Source: Betaproteobacteria bacterium (GTDB lineage: Bacteria; Pseudomonadota; Gammaproteobacteria; Burkholderiales; Burkholderiaceae_C). From it: a stretch of DNA of 33,162 nt. The notes below the pieces were generated by a model, which was not told where the DNA came from, searched no databases, and saw nothing but the letters and a program-made list of their open reading frames with translations. This document shows, one piece after another, positions 1 through 8,139 of this stretch; position 1 is the first letter of the stretch, and every line of letters begins with the position of its first letter. The stretch spans positions 1-33,162 of the forward strand of contig JANYKR010000146.1 in NCBI GenBank assembly GCA_025358155.1. Direction: 5' to 3'. A program made the translations under genes and the position numbers.

Positions 1-1
1 T

Positions 2-316
2 CGCGCCTTCAAAGACGAGTATGGCGGCTTCAAGGTCGAGACCACGCTCGGCGACGGACTTCTCGAGCTGGCCGGAGTCAAACGTCAGATGCATCCAGAT
101 AAGGTATCCACGAAAACTCGACCCTTCAAGGGCATGAAAGAGCTGCGCAGGTTGAACCACCCGGACTGCCTGCATCGCCCGGCAGGCGCTGGCATCGCTG
201 GCGCCACAATCTCAGGCGCCAGCACGGTTTGCATCGCTGGCCAGTTTGATCGGCTGGCCCAAGCCCCGCTTGCTGCAAGCCCACCCGCCAACACCCTCAC
301 AACCAGCCATGAATGA
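2..316 (+). CDS. Possible 3' end of an unrecognised gene (cut by window edge)
   Basis: An open frame enters from the left edge and stays open to a TGA at 314-316, seven bases after the ATG of the next gene. The first 40 or so codons read like real protein (mixed charged and hydrophobic residues, e.g. ETTLGDGLLELAGVKRQM). The later part is Ala/Gly/Ser/Pro-rich and crosses a perfect inverted repeat at 197-223, so it may be read-through of non-coding DNA and the true gene may be disrupted. I do not recognise the family. A transposase or other mobile-gene tail is possible but unproven. Confidence 0.27.
   Translation, partial: RAFKDEYGGFKVETTLGDGLLELAGVKRQMHPDKVSTKTRPFKGMKELRRLNHPDCLHRPAGAGIAGATISGASTVCIAGQFDRLAQAPLAASPPANTLTTSHE
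197..223. terminator. Perfect 9-bp inverted repeat (hairpin)
   Basis: GCTGGCGCC at 197-205 is the exact reverse complement of GGCGCCAGC at 215-223, with a 9-nt loop. The bases after it are acggttt, a poor T-tract. It could be a weak terminator of the gene entering from the left, or a structure upstream of the YdcF-like gene. Confidence 0.35.
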
Positions 317-1118
317 CGTGCTCATCCGATTTGGCCTCGAAACCTGGAAGCCGCTGCTCGGCCTGCTGCTGTTGCCGCCAGTGCCCTTGCTGCTGCTGGC
401 TGCACTGGGTGGGCTGTGGCTGCCGCGGCGGCGTTGGCTGGGTGGTTTGAGCCTGGGGCTGGCGTTGCTGGGCCTGTGGGCCTCGTGCACCCTGGCCGTG
501 GGCCGGGCCCTGGTCGAGCAACTGACCACCCCGCCGCCCGCGCTGGACGCCAGGCAGCGGGCCGGCCTGGTGGGTGCACCTCGCACCGCCATCGTCGTGC
601 TGGGGGCAGGCCGCAGGCTGATGGCGCCCGAGTATGGTGCGCCCGATTTGAAGCCGATGGCCCTGGAGCGTTTGCGTTACGGCCTGTGGCTGGCGCGCCA
701 GACCCGTTTGCCGATGCTCTACAGCGGCGGCGTGGGTTACGGCAGCCCGCCAGGGCCGACCGAGGCTGAAATCATGGCCCAGGTTGCGCTGCGGGACTTT
801 GGCCAGCGCCCGCGCTGGCTCGAAGACCGGTCGCGCGACACGAATGAAAACGCCAGCTTCACGGTGGACTTGCTGCGGGCCGAAGGCATCCGGCGGATCG
901 TGCTGGTGACCCATGATTTTCACCAGCGCCGCGCGCTGGCGGGGTTTGAGCGGGCCTTGAAAAACAACCTCGGCCCGACCATCGAGCTGCTGCCGGCACC
1001 GCTGGGCATGGCGCCGCCGCGCGAGATGCGCCCCTTGGATTTCTTGCCCACGGGCGAGGGTTTTGCTTTGAGCCGGCTGGCCCTGCACGAGTGGTTGGGC
1101 CGGCTCAGCGGGGCCTGA
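309..1118 (+). CDS. YdcF-like (DUF218) envelope protein
   Basis: The 269-residue protein has two hydrophobic stretches near the N-terminus (about residues 13-35 and 41-63), then a soluble DUF218/YdcF-type domain. Family hallmarks are IVVLGAG at the start of the domain, a YSGG loop, a PTEAEIM segment, the ED(R)SRDTNENA motif and VTHDFHQRRA near the C-terminus. DUF218 proteins such as SanA, ElyC and YdcF are linked to cell-envelope integrity and peptidoglycan-precursor metabolism; the reaction is not settled. I chose ATG 309 because the membrane segment follows directly; a TTG at 246 in the same frame would add 21 unsupported residues. No clear Shine-Dalgarno is visible. The gene converges on the ABC ATPase gene. 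Family call is firm, specific function is not. Confidence 0.85.
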   Translation: MNDVLIRFGLETWKPLLGLLLLPPVPLLLLAALGGLWLPRRRWLGGLSLGLALLGLWASCTLAVGRALVEQLTTPPPALDARQRAGLVGAPRTAIVVLGAGRRLMAPEYGAPDLKPMALERLRYGLWLARQTRLPMLYSGGVGYGSPPGPTEAEIMAQVALRDFGQRPRWLEDRSRDTNENASFTVDLLRAEGIRRIVLVTHDFHQRRALAGFERALKNNLGPTIELLPAPLGMAPPREMRPLDFLPTGEGFALSRLALHEWLGRLSGA

Positions 1119-1124
1119 AAATCG

Positions 1125-1139
1125 CCCCGTTTTGCGGGG
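1125..1139. terminator. Short hairpin between convergent genes
   Basis: CCCCG (1125-1129) and CGGGG (1135-1139) form a 5-bp stem in the gap between two convergent stop codons. Read on the minus strand it is followed by GCGATTTTC, read on the plus strand by TGGTT, so it could serve either direction weakly. The rest of the 1119-1223 gap shows no gene. Confidence 0.35.
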
Positions 1140-1182
1140 TGGTTCGCGCGGTGTTTCCAGCCGCAGCCCTGCGTCCGCTCGG

Positions 1183-1229
1183 CCCGTCAGCCCGCCAACC
1201 GTCAGCCCGTCAACCGTCAACCGTCAACC
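1183..1229. repeat. Degenerate tandem heptamer (CCGTCAA/CCGTCAG) array
   Basis: About six imperfect copies of CGTCAAC/CGTCAGC lie end to end. On the minus strand they read TTGACGG repeatedly, giving a series of TGA triplets, and the ABC ATPase gene stops at 1224-1226 inside the array. Copy-number change here would move the 3' end without affecting the ATPase core. Confidence 0.55.
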
Positions 1230-1916
1230 CGGCACGATGCCTGTGGCGGTAAGCCGCAGTACCCGGTCGGCGCGCGCCGCCGCCGCTACCGAGTGCGTGA
1301 CCAGCAGGCAGGCCGCGCCTTCGGCCCGGACCTGGGTGAGCAGCAGGTCGAGCATGCGTTCGGCGGTGCCGGGGTCGAGGTTGCCGGTGGGTTCGTCGGC
1401 CAGGATCAACCGGGGCCGGTGCACCAGGGCGCGGGCCAGCGCCACCCGCTGCAACTGACCGCCGGAGAGCTGCGCCGGGCTGCGCCCGCCCAGCCCGGCC
1501 AGGCCCACCGCCGTCAGCAGATTTTCAACGCGGGCCGGGTCGGGCCGGCCCAGCAGCAGCAGGGGCAGGGCGATGTTCTCGGCCACGCTGAGGTGGGGCA
1601 GCAAGTGAAAGGCCTGAAACACAAAGCCCAGCGCCTCGCGCCGCAGCCGAGCCCGGTCAGGCTCGGGCAGGCGGCGCACCTCGGCGCCGGCCAGCAACAC
1701 CTGGCCGGCGTCGGCATCGTCCAGGCCGGCGATGCAGTTCAACAGGGTGGATTTGCCCACACCCGACTCGCCGAGCAGTGCGACAAATTCTCCTGCCGCG
1801 AGTTGGAGGTCCACCCCGCTGAAGACCGGCACACCGCCGTAGCTGCGCTGCAGGCCGGTGATTTGCAGCACGGCGGCGGGGGCCGGCTGCGCTGGGCGGT
1901 CGAGCGCGGGGCTCAT
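1224..1916 (-). CDS. ABC transporter ATP-binding protein (LolD/MacB-type), no permease nearby
   Basis: A 230-residue nucleotide-binding subunit. All ATPase motifs are present: Walker A GESGVGKST (about 49-57), Q-loop FQAFHLL (about 100-106), signature LSGGQLQR (150-157), Walker B LILADEPTGNLD (170-181) and the switch histidine in VTHS. The ADEPTGNLD form and short length are typical of the LolD/MacB/FtsE group, which pair with FtsX-like permeases for lipoprotein export, efflux or division. I chose ATG 1914-1916 because AAGGAGA sits 8 nt upstream; an open frame extends back to 2066 but overlaps miaA and looks like shadow coding. It is the last gene of the miaA operon (58 nt after miaA). No permease gene lies in the window, so its partner must be encoded elsewhere. 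Confidence 0.9.
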   Translation of the reverse strand: MSPALDRPAQPAPAAVLQITGLQRSYGGVPVFSGVDLQLAAGEFVALLGESGVGKSTLLNCIAGLDDADAGQVLLAGAEVRRLPEPDRARLRREALGFVFQAFHLLPHLSVAENIALPLLLLGRPDPARVENLLTAVGLAGLGGRSPAQLSGGQLQRVALARALVHRPRLILADEPTGNLDPGTAERMLDLLLTQVRAEGAACLLVTHSVAAAARADRVLRLTATGIVPG

Positions 1917-1974
1917 CGGGTGATCTCCTTGCTGGGCATTGCGGTGGTTCGCCCTTTGGCGCGGCCGGGCGGGC

Positions 1975-2985
1975 TCATGGCCAAGGCGTGCCGGAAGTTG
2001 CCGCTTGGGCCGCCAGCAGCTCGGCCAGCGCTGACAGGCCGGTTGCGGGGCTGTCGGTGGCGTCACAGGCCAGGCTGCGGCGCGGCAGGCTGCGCAGCCA
2101 GGTGAGCTGGCGTTTGGCCAGTTGACGGGTGGCGGCGATGCCTTGCTCGCGCAGGCCGGCCAGGCCGCTGGCGCTCAAGGGCTGGCCAGGGCCGGCGGCG
2201 TCCAGCGCAGCCCAGGTCTGGCGGTAGCCCACGCAGCGCAGCGCGGGCAAGGCCGGCTGCAGATCGGGCCGGGCGTGCAGCGCGCGCACCTCGTCCACCA
2301 GGCCGGCCGCCAGCATGGCATCGAAGCGTTGGGCGATGCGCGCATGCAGCCAGGGCCGCGACAGCGGCTCCAGCGCCAGCAGCGGCAAGGCCAGCCCGGC
2401 CGCCCGGTCGCGGCCGTGAAAGTGCGACAGCGGCAGGCCGCTGAGCGTCCACACCTCCAGCGCGCGCTGGATGCGCTGCGCGTCGGTGGGCGGCAGCCGG
2501 GCGGCCGTGATCGGGTCAACCCGGGCGAGTTCGGCGTGCAAGGCGGGCCAACCGAGCTGGGCGGCGCGGGCGTCGAGTGCGGTGCGGACTGCGGCGTCGC
2601 TGCCCGGCATGGCGGCTATGCCGTCGATCAAGGCCTTGAAGTACAGCATCGTGCCGCCCACCAGCAGGGCGGTGCGGCCGCGTTGGTTGATCTCGCCGAT
2701 CAGGCGGCGTGCGTCGGCCACGAACCGCGCGGCCGAATAGGCGCCGGTCGGGTCCAGCAGGTCGATCAAATGGTGCGGCACGGCGGCGCGCTCGGCCGCG
2801 CTGGGCTTGGCGGTGCCGATGTCCAGGCCCTGGTAGACCTGGGCCGAATCGACGCTGATGATCTCGACCGGCCAGCGCGCGGCGGCGGCCAGGGCGAGGG
2901 CCGATTTGCCACTGGCGGTGGGGCCGGCCAGGCCCACGGCGCGCCAGGGTGTGGCGGGTGGGAGGTGGTCGATGCGGGCTGCCAT
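1975..2985 (-). CDS. miaA: tRNA dimethylallyltransferase
   Basis: MiaA transfers a dimethylallyl group from DMAPP to N6 of A37 in tRNAs that read U-starting codons, the first step of (ms2)i6A. The 336-residue protein shows the P-loop GPTASGKS (21-28), the family block [18 protein letters not shown], the HHLID segment, [22 protein letters not shown] and the late block [10 protein letters not shown] followed by [13 protein letters not shown]. Length is normal for the family. Start ATG 2983-2985 lies 8 nt after the stop of the MFS gene, so it is co-transcribed with mutL-side genes. The mutL/miaA linkage is conserved in many proteobacteria, though here two genes separate them. Confidence 0.97.
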   Translation of the reverse strand: MAARIDHLPPATPWRAVGLAGPTASGKSALALAAAARWPVEIISVDSAQVYQGLDIGTAKPSAAERAAVPHHLIDLLDPTGAYSAARFVADARRLIGEINQRGRTALLVGGTMLYFKALIDGIAAMPGSDAAVRTALDARAAQLGWPALHAELARVDPITAARLPPTDAQRIQRALEVWTLSGLPLSHFHGRDRAAGLALPLLALEPLSRPWLHARIAQRFDAMLAAGLVDEVRALHARPDLQPALPALRCVGYRQTWAALDAAGPGQPLSASGLAGLREQGIAATRQLAKRQLTWLRSLPRRSLACDATDSPATGLSALAELLAAQAATSGTPWP

Positions 2986-2993
2986 GCCCCGTG

Positions 2994-4319
2994 TCAGGCC
3001 GCTACGGGCGCGACCTGCACCCTCTCGCCATCGCGCCGCACCAGCGTCCAGGCCACCAAGGCGGTCAGCAGCGCTGCGCTGCCCATGCCCAGTGCAAACG
3101 GCCGCACCGTGCCGTCGAGCGAGCGGCCCAGCCACAGTCCGATGCCAAAGGCCACGGCGGCGGTGACAAAACCGGCCAGCGCCGAGCTGAGCCCGGCCGC
3201 CTTCGGGAACGGCCCGACTGCGCCGGCCTGGCCACAGGGCATGTGCACGCCGTGACCCAGGGCGTAGAGCCAGACCGGCAGCATCACTGCCACGACCGAG
3301 CGGCTGTCCGTTGCGGCCAGCATGAACATCGCCGCGCCGGCGGCGAGCGAAAACCAGCCCGCCCGGCCCACTGCGCCGGCCAGGCCCAGGCGGGGGATCC
3401 AGCGCCGGCACAGCAAGGTGCCGCCGATGTAGGTGATGGAGCAACTGCTCATCACCAGCCCGGCCCAGCCGGGGGCCAGGCCCAGCACGCCGATCAGCAC
3501 AAACCCCGAGCCGGCCAGAAAGATGAACAGCCCGCCGTAACTGCAGCTCACCAGCGCGGTCCAGGCCCTGAAGCCCGGATGCCGCAAGGTGGCGCCGAGT
3601 TGGCGCAGCAGCGGCCGCAGGTGGGTGGCCGCTGGCCTTTGGAACCGGGCGGTCTCGGGCAGGCGCAGGGCGATGAAGGTGGTCAGCGCTGCTCCGGTCA
3701 CGCCCATGGCGACCACCGCAGCGCGCCAGCCGAAGTTGGCCACCAAAACACCCCCCAGGGTCGGGCTGATGATCGCCAGCAGGCCCAGACCGGTGAGGGC
3801 CCGTGCCATCACCATCGCGCCCTCGTGCGGCTCGTAGAGGTCGCGCACCATCGCCCGGGCGCAGACCACGGCGGCCGACATGCCGGCGCCTTGCAGCGCG
3901 CGCCAGGCCACCACCGCCAGCACGTTGCCCGCCAGCGCGGCACCGGCGCTGGCAGCAACGTAGAGGGCCAGGCCGGCCAGCAGCACCGGGCGCCGACCTA
4001 CCCGGTCGGCCAACGGGCCCCACACCAGCTGGGCCAGTCCAAAGGCCAGGATAAGCGCGGCCATCGTCAACTGCACCGGCGCCATCGGGGCGTGCAGGTC
4101 GGCGGCCAGGGCCGGCAGCGCGGGCAGCATCAGGTCGGTGGTGACCGGCTGCAGGCCCATCAGCAAGGCCAGCACCAGCGCGGCAAAGGCGGGCGACAGC
4201 AGCGCGGCCGGCGCGGCGGATGGTGCTGGCGTGGAGGTGGACGTGGGCGTGGGCGTGGACGTGGACGTGGACGTGGGCGCTGCCACAGCGGCGGCTGTTG
4301 CAGCGCGGCTGCCGGGCAT
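2994..4319 (-). CDS. MFS multidrug exporter, Bcr/CflA type
   Basis: A 441-residue protein with about twelve hydrophobic segments, which fits a drug:proton antiporter in the inner membrane. Bcr/CflA features are the opening after the first helix ([16 protein letters not shown]), the loop motif [14 protein letters not shown], and the [10 protein letters not shown] segment before [12 protein letters not shown]. Substrate cannot be read from sequence. The N-terminus before the first helix is an unusual Thr/Ser/Pro run (about residues 16-34) encoded by a hexanucleotide array at 4231-4278. The ATG (4317-4319) overlaps the TGA of the upstream pseudouridine synthase gene as TGATG, so translation is probably coupled. 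Eight bases separate its stop from miaA. Confidence 0.93.
   Translation of the reverse strand: MPGSRAATAAAVAAPTSTSTSTPTPTSTSTPAPSAAPAALLSPAFAALVLALLMGLQPVTTDLMLPALPALAADLHAPMAPVQLTMAALILAFGLAQLVWGPLADRVGRRPVLLAGLALYVAASAGAALAGNVLAVVAWRALQGAGMSAAVVCARAMVRDLYEPHEGAMVMARALTGLGLLAIISPTLGGVLVANFGWRAAVVAMGVTGAALTTFIALRLPETARFQRPAATHLRPLLRQLGATLRHPGFRAWTALVSCSYGGLFIFLAGSGFVLIGVLGLAPGWAGLVMSSCSITYIGGTLLCRRWIPRLGLAGAVGRAGWFSLAAGAAMFMLAATDSRSVVAVMLPVWLYALGHGVHMPCGQAGAVGPFPKAAGLSSALAGFVTAAVAFGIGLWLGRSLDGTVRPFALGMGSAALLTALVAWTLVRRDGERVQVAPVAA
4231..4278 (-). repeat. In-frame hexanucleotide tandem repeat (GTGGAC/GTGGGC)
   Basis: Eight 6-nt units in a row: GTGGAG, GTGGAC, GTGGGC, GTGGGC, GTGGAC x3, GTGGGC. 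On the coding (minus) strand they encode alternating Thr-Ser and Thr-Pro in the cytoplasmic N-terminus of the MFS protein. Six-base units keep the frame, so variation changes tail length rather than switching the gene off. Confidence 0.85.
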
Positions 4320-5194
4320 CAGAAGCGCTCGTCCGGCCGCAGGTAGCGCCACTGGCCGGCCGGCAGCTTGCCCAGCACCACGCTGCCGATGCGCACCCGC
4401 TTCAGGCCCAGCACCTCCAGGCCGACGAGCTCGCACATGCGGCGGATCTGGCGTTTTCGGCCCTCGCGCAGCACAAAGCGCAGCTGGTCCTCATTGGCCC
4501 AGCTGACCCGGGCCGGCTTGAGCCAGCGGCCGTCCAGCGCGAGGCCTTGGTGCAACAGGCGCATCTTGTCGGGGGGCAGCAGCGGGCTGGCGGCGCCGGC
4601 GGCGGGCTCTGGGTGGGCGGGCGGGTCCGGCAGGTTGCCGGGCAGGTGTGCCGGCTGCAGGCCCCGGGCCTGGCCGGGCACCGGCGCCGGCCGCTGGCCC
4701 GGCAGGCAGACCCGCACCAGGTATTCCTTCTCGACGTTGCTGTCCTCGCCGATGAGTTGTTTGGCGATGCGGCCGTCCTGCGTCAGCACCAGCAGGCCGG
4801 TGGAGTCGATGTCGAGCCGGCCGGCCGGCGCCAGGCCGCGCACATGGCCGTGGTGCCATTTCAGCTGCACGCTGTCCTCAGACCAGCGATTGGCCGCCGA
4901 GAACAGCACCGAGGCCGGCTGGTAGCCGTCCTCGGCCTGGCCCGAGACGTAGCCCATCGGCTTGTGCAGCAGCACCGTCACCCGTTGGGCCTGCTGCTGG
5001 CGCGCCAGCGGGTCGACGCTGATCGCGTCATCAGGCCGCACCCGTTGGCCCAGCACCGCGGGCTGGCCATTGACGTTGACCCAACCGGCCTCGATCCACT
5101 CGTCGGCCTCACGGCGTGAGGCCAGGCCGCGCTCGGCCATCACCTTGGACAGGCGCACCCCCTCGGTGGGGGCGGGATTGTTGGGGTTGGTCAT
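4319..5194 (-). CDS. 23S rRNA pseudouridine synthase, RsuA/RluB/RluF family
   Basis: A 291-residue enzyme predicted to isomerise specific uridines in rRNA. An S4 RNA-binding domain occupies residues about 12-60 ([20 protein letters not shown]), followed by the synthase domain with HKPMGYVSG (77-85) and the catalytic motif [15 protein letters not shown], Asp128 being the expected nucleophile. The C-terminal block [15 protein letters not shown] is also typical. Layout and length fit RluF better than RsuA, but the target uridine cannot be fixed. A Pro-rich insert (about residues 164-205) interrupts the synthase domain. It sits 57 nt after mutL, has its own -10-like box, and overlaps the MFS start. 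Start ATG 5192-5194 places the S4 domain correctly. Confidence 0.92.
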   Translation of the reverse strand: MTNPNNPAPTEGVRLSKVMAERGLASRREADEWIEAGWVNVNGQPAVLGQRVRPDDAISVDPLARQQQAQRVTVLLHKPMGYVSGQAEDGYQPASVLFSAANRWSEDSVQLKWHHGHVRGLAPAGRLDIDSTGLLVLTQDGRIAKQLIGEDSNVEKEYLVRVCLPGQRPAPVPGQARGLQPAHLPGNLPDPPAHPEPAAGAASPLLPPDKMRLLHQGLALDGRWLKPARVSWANEDQLRFVLREGRKRQIRRMCELVGLEVLGLKRVRIGSVVLGKLPAGQWRYLRPDERF

Positions 5195-5201
5195 GGCGTC
5201 G

Positions 5202-5207
5202 ATTGGA
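5202..5207 (-). promoter_or_regulatory. -10-like box close to the pseudouridine synthase start
   Basis: TCCAATC on the minus strand ends 7 nt before the ATG. It fits the pattern seen at mutL, dedA, queG, pyrD, earP and pgsA but is the weakest match. No convincing -35 element is visible. It lies in the mutL to rlu gap. Confidence 0.3.
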
Positions 5208-5251
5208 TCATGGCCGGCAGGCGCCGCGCCGCAGACTGCCTGCCTCCGGGC

Positions 5252-7330
5252 TCAGCGGCCGCGCAGAAACAGGCTGTCGAGCTCGCGGGTGCTGATCTGG
5301 CGCCAGGTGGGGCGGCCGTGGTTGCACTGGTCGGCGCGCTCGGTGCGCTCCATGTCGCGCAACAGGGCGTTCATCTCCGGCAGGGTAAGTTGGCGGTTGG
5401 CGCGCACCGCGCTGTGGCAGGCCATGGTGGCCAGCAGCTCGTCGCGGGCGCGCTGCACCAGCCGCGAGCCGTCCATCTCGCCCAGGTCGGCCAGCACTGC
5501 GCGGGCCAGCGCCACCGGGTCGGCGTCGGGCAGGGCAGCAGGCCGGGCCCGCACCGCCAGCACGCCGGGTGAGAGCGGCGCCACGTCCAGCCCCAGCGCG
5601 GCCAGCGCGTCGGCCTGGGCCTCGGCCACGGCCACCTCGGTGGGGGTGGCGGCAAAAGTGGCCGGGATCAGCAAGGGCTGCGATGCCATCGGCGCATCGC
5701 TGCCGTCAGGGCGTAGCGGGGCTTGACCAGCGCGGGCTGACTTCAAGCGCTCGTAGACGATGCGCTCATGGGCGGCGTGCATGTCCACCACCACCAGGCC
5801 TTGGGCGTTTTCGGCCAGGATGTAGGCGCCGGCGAGCTGTGCCAGCGCCCGGCCCAGCGGCCAGGCGGCGGCGTTGTCGGCGGCGGAGGCGGGGTCGCCT
5901 GAAGCGGCGGCCCATGCCGGCGCGGTGGCCGTTGTTGCAGCACTTTCGGAGGATGCGGCAGCTGTGCCGGTCGCAGCGCTGGCCGCGCCCAGGCCCGCCA
6001 GCGGGGCCGCTGCGGGCCAAGCCGGTGCCGGCTCCTGGGTGTAGAGCACGGCCAGGTCTTGCAGGCCCAGCACGGTCTGGCTGTGCGGGCTGGGTGCGGA
6101 CCAGGCGTGCCGGCCGGCGGCGGGTCGGCCTGCCAGGCTGCCGCCCAGGCCAAAGCGCGCCGAGGCCGGGTCTTCGCCCGGGCCCAGGCCCAGAACGTCG
6201 GTAGGGGTCTGCCACGCTGACGGCCCGCCCACTGACCCTCCCATCAAGCCGCCTGCCGAGCCGGCCGCCGCCGGCGCCCGCGACAAGGCCAGCGCGGCCT
6301 CCACCGCGTGGCGCACCGCCTGGTGCACCTCGCGGCCGTCGCGAAAACGCACCTCGATCTTGGTCGGGTGCACGTTGACATCCACCCGGGTCGGGTCGAT
6401 CTCGATGAACAGCACCCAGCTCGGCTGGCGGTTGCCGTGCAGCACGTCATCAAAGGCCGAGCGCGCGCCGTGGCCGATGACCCGGTCGCGCACGTAGCGG
6501 CCGTTGACGTAGGCGTACTGCTGGTCGGCGCGGGCCCGGGCGGCGTCGGGCAAGCCGATGCGGCCCCACACCCGCACGCCGCTGCCGGGTCTGCCGCCCT
6601 GCTCGGTCAACAGAGCGGGCACCACGGGCAACAGCGCCCGGCTCTGGGCGATGAAGCCCTCGCCCAGCACATCGGCCAGGCGCTGTGGGGCCTCGGTGCG
6701 GCGCCATTGCTCGACCAGCTTGCCGTCGTGCCAGACCGCAAAAGCCACGTCCGGCCGGGCCAGCGCATGGCGCCGCACGGCCTCCAGGCAGTGCGCGGCT
6801 TCGGTCGCGTCGGTCTTCAAGAACTTGCGGCGTGCCGGGGTCGAGAAAAACAGCTCGCGCACCTCCACACTGGTGCCTTGGGCCCGGGCGGCGGCCATCA
6901 ACTCGCCGCTGCGCGCGTCCAGGCGCGAGGCAAACGCCGCCTCGGCGGTGCGGCTGCTGATGCTGAGGTCGGCAATCGAGGCGATGGCCGCCAGCGCCTC
7001 GCCGCGAAACCCCAGGGTCGCGACCGATTCCAGCTCTTGCAGGTTGACGATCTTGCTGGTGGCGTGGCGCTGCAGCGCCAGCACCAGTTGCTCGGGCGCG
7101 ATGCCGCAGCCGTCGTCCTCGACACTGATGCTGCGCACGCCACCGGCCAGCAGCCGCACGGTGATCTGGCGCGCACCGGCGTCGAGCGCGTTGTCCACCA
7201 GCTCCCGCACCACCGAGGCCGGCCGCTCGATCACCTCGCCCGCAGCGATCTGGCTGACCAACTCGTCGGGCAAGGCGCGGATGCTGCGCGGTGGGGTAGC
7301 GGGCGGAGCAGCGGTTGGGGCGGCAGACAT
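5252..7330 (-). CDS. mutL: DNA mismatch repair endonuclease MutL
   Basis: MutL links MutS mismatch recognition to strand incision and excision. The 692-residue protein has the GHKL ATPase domain at the N-terminus (VRELVDNALDAGA with Glu43 and Asn47, DDGCGI at 72-77, TLGFRGEAL), a Pro/Ala/Gly-rich linker around residues 350-480, and a C-terminal dimerisation domain. The C-terminal domain holds DMHAAHERIVYE (about residues 513-524), matching the metal-binding endonuclease signature DQHA(X)2E(X)4E, plus ACHSAVRAN and CNHGRPTW blocks. So, unlike E. coli MutL, this is a nicking-type MutL, consistent with an organism lacking MutH. The start ATG 7328-7330 follows a GATAAT box by 7 nt. It heads the minus-strand run ending in the ABC ATPase gene. 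Confidence 0.97.
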   Translation of the reverse strand: MSAAPTAAPPATPPRSIRALPDELVSQIAAGEVIERPASVVRELVDNALDAGARQITVRLLAGGVRSISVEDDGCGIAPEQLVLALQRHATSKIVNLQELESVATLGFRGEALAAIASIADLSISSRTAEAAFASRLDARSGELMAAARAQGTSVEVRELFFSTPARRKFLKTDATEAAHCLEAVRRHALARPDVAFAVWHDGKLVEQWRRTEAPQRLADVLGEGFIAQSRALLPVVPALLTEQGGRPGSGVRVWGRIGLPDAARARADQQYAYVNGRYVRDRVIGHGARSAFDDVLHGNRQPSWVLFIEIDPTRVDVNVHPTKIEVRFRDGREVHQAVRHAVEAALALSRAPAAAGSAGGLMGGSVGGPSAWQTPTDVLGLGPGEDPASARFGLGGSLAGRPAAGRHAWSAPSPHSQTVLGLQDLAVLYTQEPAPAWPAAAPLAGLGAASAATGTAAASSESAATTATAPAWAAASGDPASAADNAAAWPLGRALAQLAGAYILAENAQGLVVVDMHAAHERIVYERLKSARAGQAPLRPDGSDAPMASQPLLIPATFAATPTEVAVAEAQADALAALGLDVAPLSPGVLAVRARPAALPDADPVALARAVLADLGEMDGSRLVQRARDELLATMACHSAVRANRQLTLPEMNALLRDMERTERADQCNHGRPTWRQISTRELDSLFLRGR

Positions 7331-7337
7331 GGCCTTG

Positions 7338-7343
7338 ATTATC
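7338..7343 (-). promoter_or_regulatory. -10 box of mutL, 7 nt before ATG
   Basis: GATAATC on the minus strand lies 7 nt upstream of the mutL ATG. A start about 7 nt downstream of the box would make the mRNA leaderless or nearly so. The -35 region is poor (CTGCAC at 17-nt spacing). Confidence 0.5.
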
Positions 7344-7454
7344 CCGGCGCCGGCGGGCTGGTGCAGGTGGCAGTGCTCGGGCTGTCAGGCAGGTCGCGCC
7401 AGTACGGCAGGCCGCGCCGCAGCGGCTTGACGCGCCTCTGAAACAGGGCCATTG

Positions 7455-7460
7455 GATAAT
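7455..7460 (+). promoter_or_regulatory. -10 box of dedA, 8 nt before ATG
   Basis: GATAATC lies 8 nt before the dedA ATG in the 138-bp gap between divergent mutL and dedA. TTGACG at 7427-7432 is a tempting -35, but its 22-nt spacing is too long for a standard promoter. Each strand of this gap carries a GATAATC next to its gene. Confidence 0.5.
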
Positions 7461-7468
7461 CTGGTGCG

Positions 7469-8122
7469 ATGGACACCTTGATGCTGTTGATCGATTTCAT
7501 TGTTCACATCGACCGCCACCTGCGCGAGTTTGTCGATGGCTACGGCACCTGGGTTTACGCCCTGCTGTTTTTGATCATCTTTGTCGAGACCGGCCTGGTG
7601 GTGATGCCTTTCCTGCCGGGCGACTCGCTGCTGTTCGTGGCCGGTGCGCTGGCCGGCGCCGGGCTGATGAACTACCCGCTGCTGATGGCCTTGCTGCTGG
7701 TGGCGGCAGTGGCCGGCAACCAGACCAACTACGCCATCGGCCGGGCGCTGGGGCCCAAGGTGTTTGGCTGGGAGCAGTCGCGATGGTTCAATAAAAAGGC
7801 CTTTGAGCAGGCCCACGCTTTTTATGAGAAGTACGGCGGCGTGACGATCATCGCAGCCCGCTTCATGCCGTTCTTGCGCACCTTTGCGCCATTTGTGGCC
7901 GGTGTGGCGCAGATGACGCGGCGCAAGTTCAGCTTTTATGACGTGACCGGTGGTGCGCTGTGGGTGGGCAGCATCACCACCGCCGGCTACCTGTTTGGCA
8001 ACATCCCCTGGGTGGCCGCCCACCTCAGCAAGATCATCTGGGCGATGATCCTGATCCCGGGCGTGGTGATCTTGCTGGGCGCCTGGCGCTCGCGGCGCAG
8101 CGCACAGGCCAAGCCGGCCTGA
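7469..8122 (+). CDS. DedA-family inner-membrane protein
   Basis: A 217-residue DedA/SNARE-associated-type membrane protein. Members translocate undecaprenyl phosphate or phospholipids and depend on the proton gradient. Diagnostic blocks are FVETGLVVMPFLPGDSLLF (about residues 38-56), with the family acidic residue and PG pair, GNQTNYAIGR, and RFMPFLRTFAPFVAGVAQM (about 131-149), with the essential arginine. Several hydrophobic helices and a basic C-terminal tail (RSRRSAQAK) are visible. It lies on the strand opposite to its neighbours, between mutL and the amidase gene, and its stop is 17 bp from the convergent amidase stop. The particular DedA subgroup and lipid substrate cannot be told. Confidence 0.93.
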   Translation: MDTLMLLIDFIVHIDRHLREFVDGYGTWVYALLFLIIFVETGLVVMPFLPGDSLLFVAGALAGAGLMNYPLLMALLLVAAVAGNQTNYAIGRALGPKVFGWEQSRWFNKKAFEQAHAFYEKYGGVTIIAARFMPFLRTFAPFVAGVAQMTRRKFSFYDVTGGALWVGSITTAGYLFGNIPWVAAHLSKIIWAMILIPGVVILLGAWRSRRSAQAKPA

Positions 8123-8139
8123 CGCCAGCGCGGCCCGGC

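Noticed and set aside
297-1220. Long minus-strand open frame opposite the YdcF-like gene
   Set aside because: Gln/Arg/His/Pro-rich with no domain; typical antisense shadow in GC-rich DNA.
2122-3255. Plus-strand frame opposite miaA
   Set aside because: Shadow of miaA; no recognisable protein signal.
2949-4346. Long plus-strand open frame (465 codons) opposite the MFS gene
   Set aside because: Composition is Gly/His/Gln-rich with no motif, and the opposite strand encodes a clear transporter.
7427-7460. TTGACG with GATAAT as a full sigma-70 promoter for dedA
   Set aside because: Spacing of 22 nt is outside the normal 16-19 nt range.
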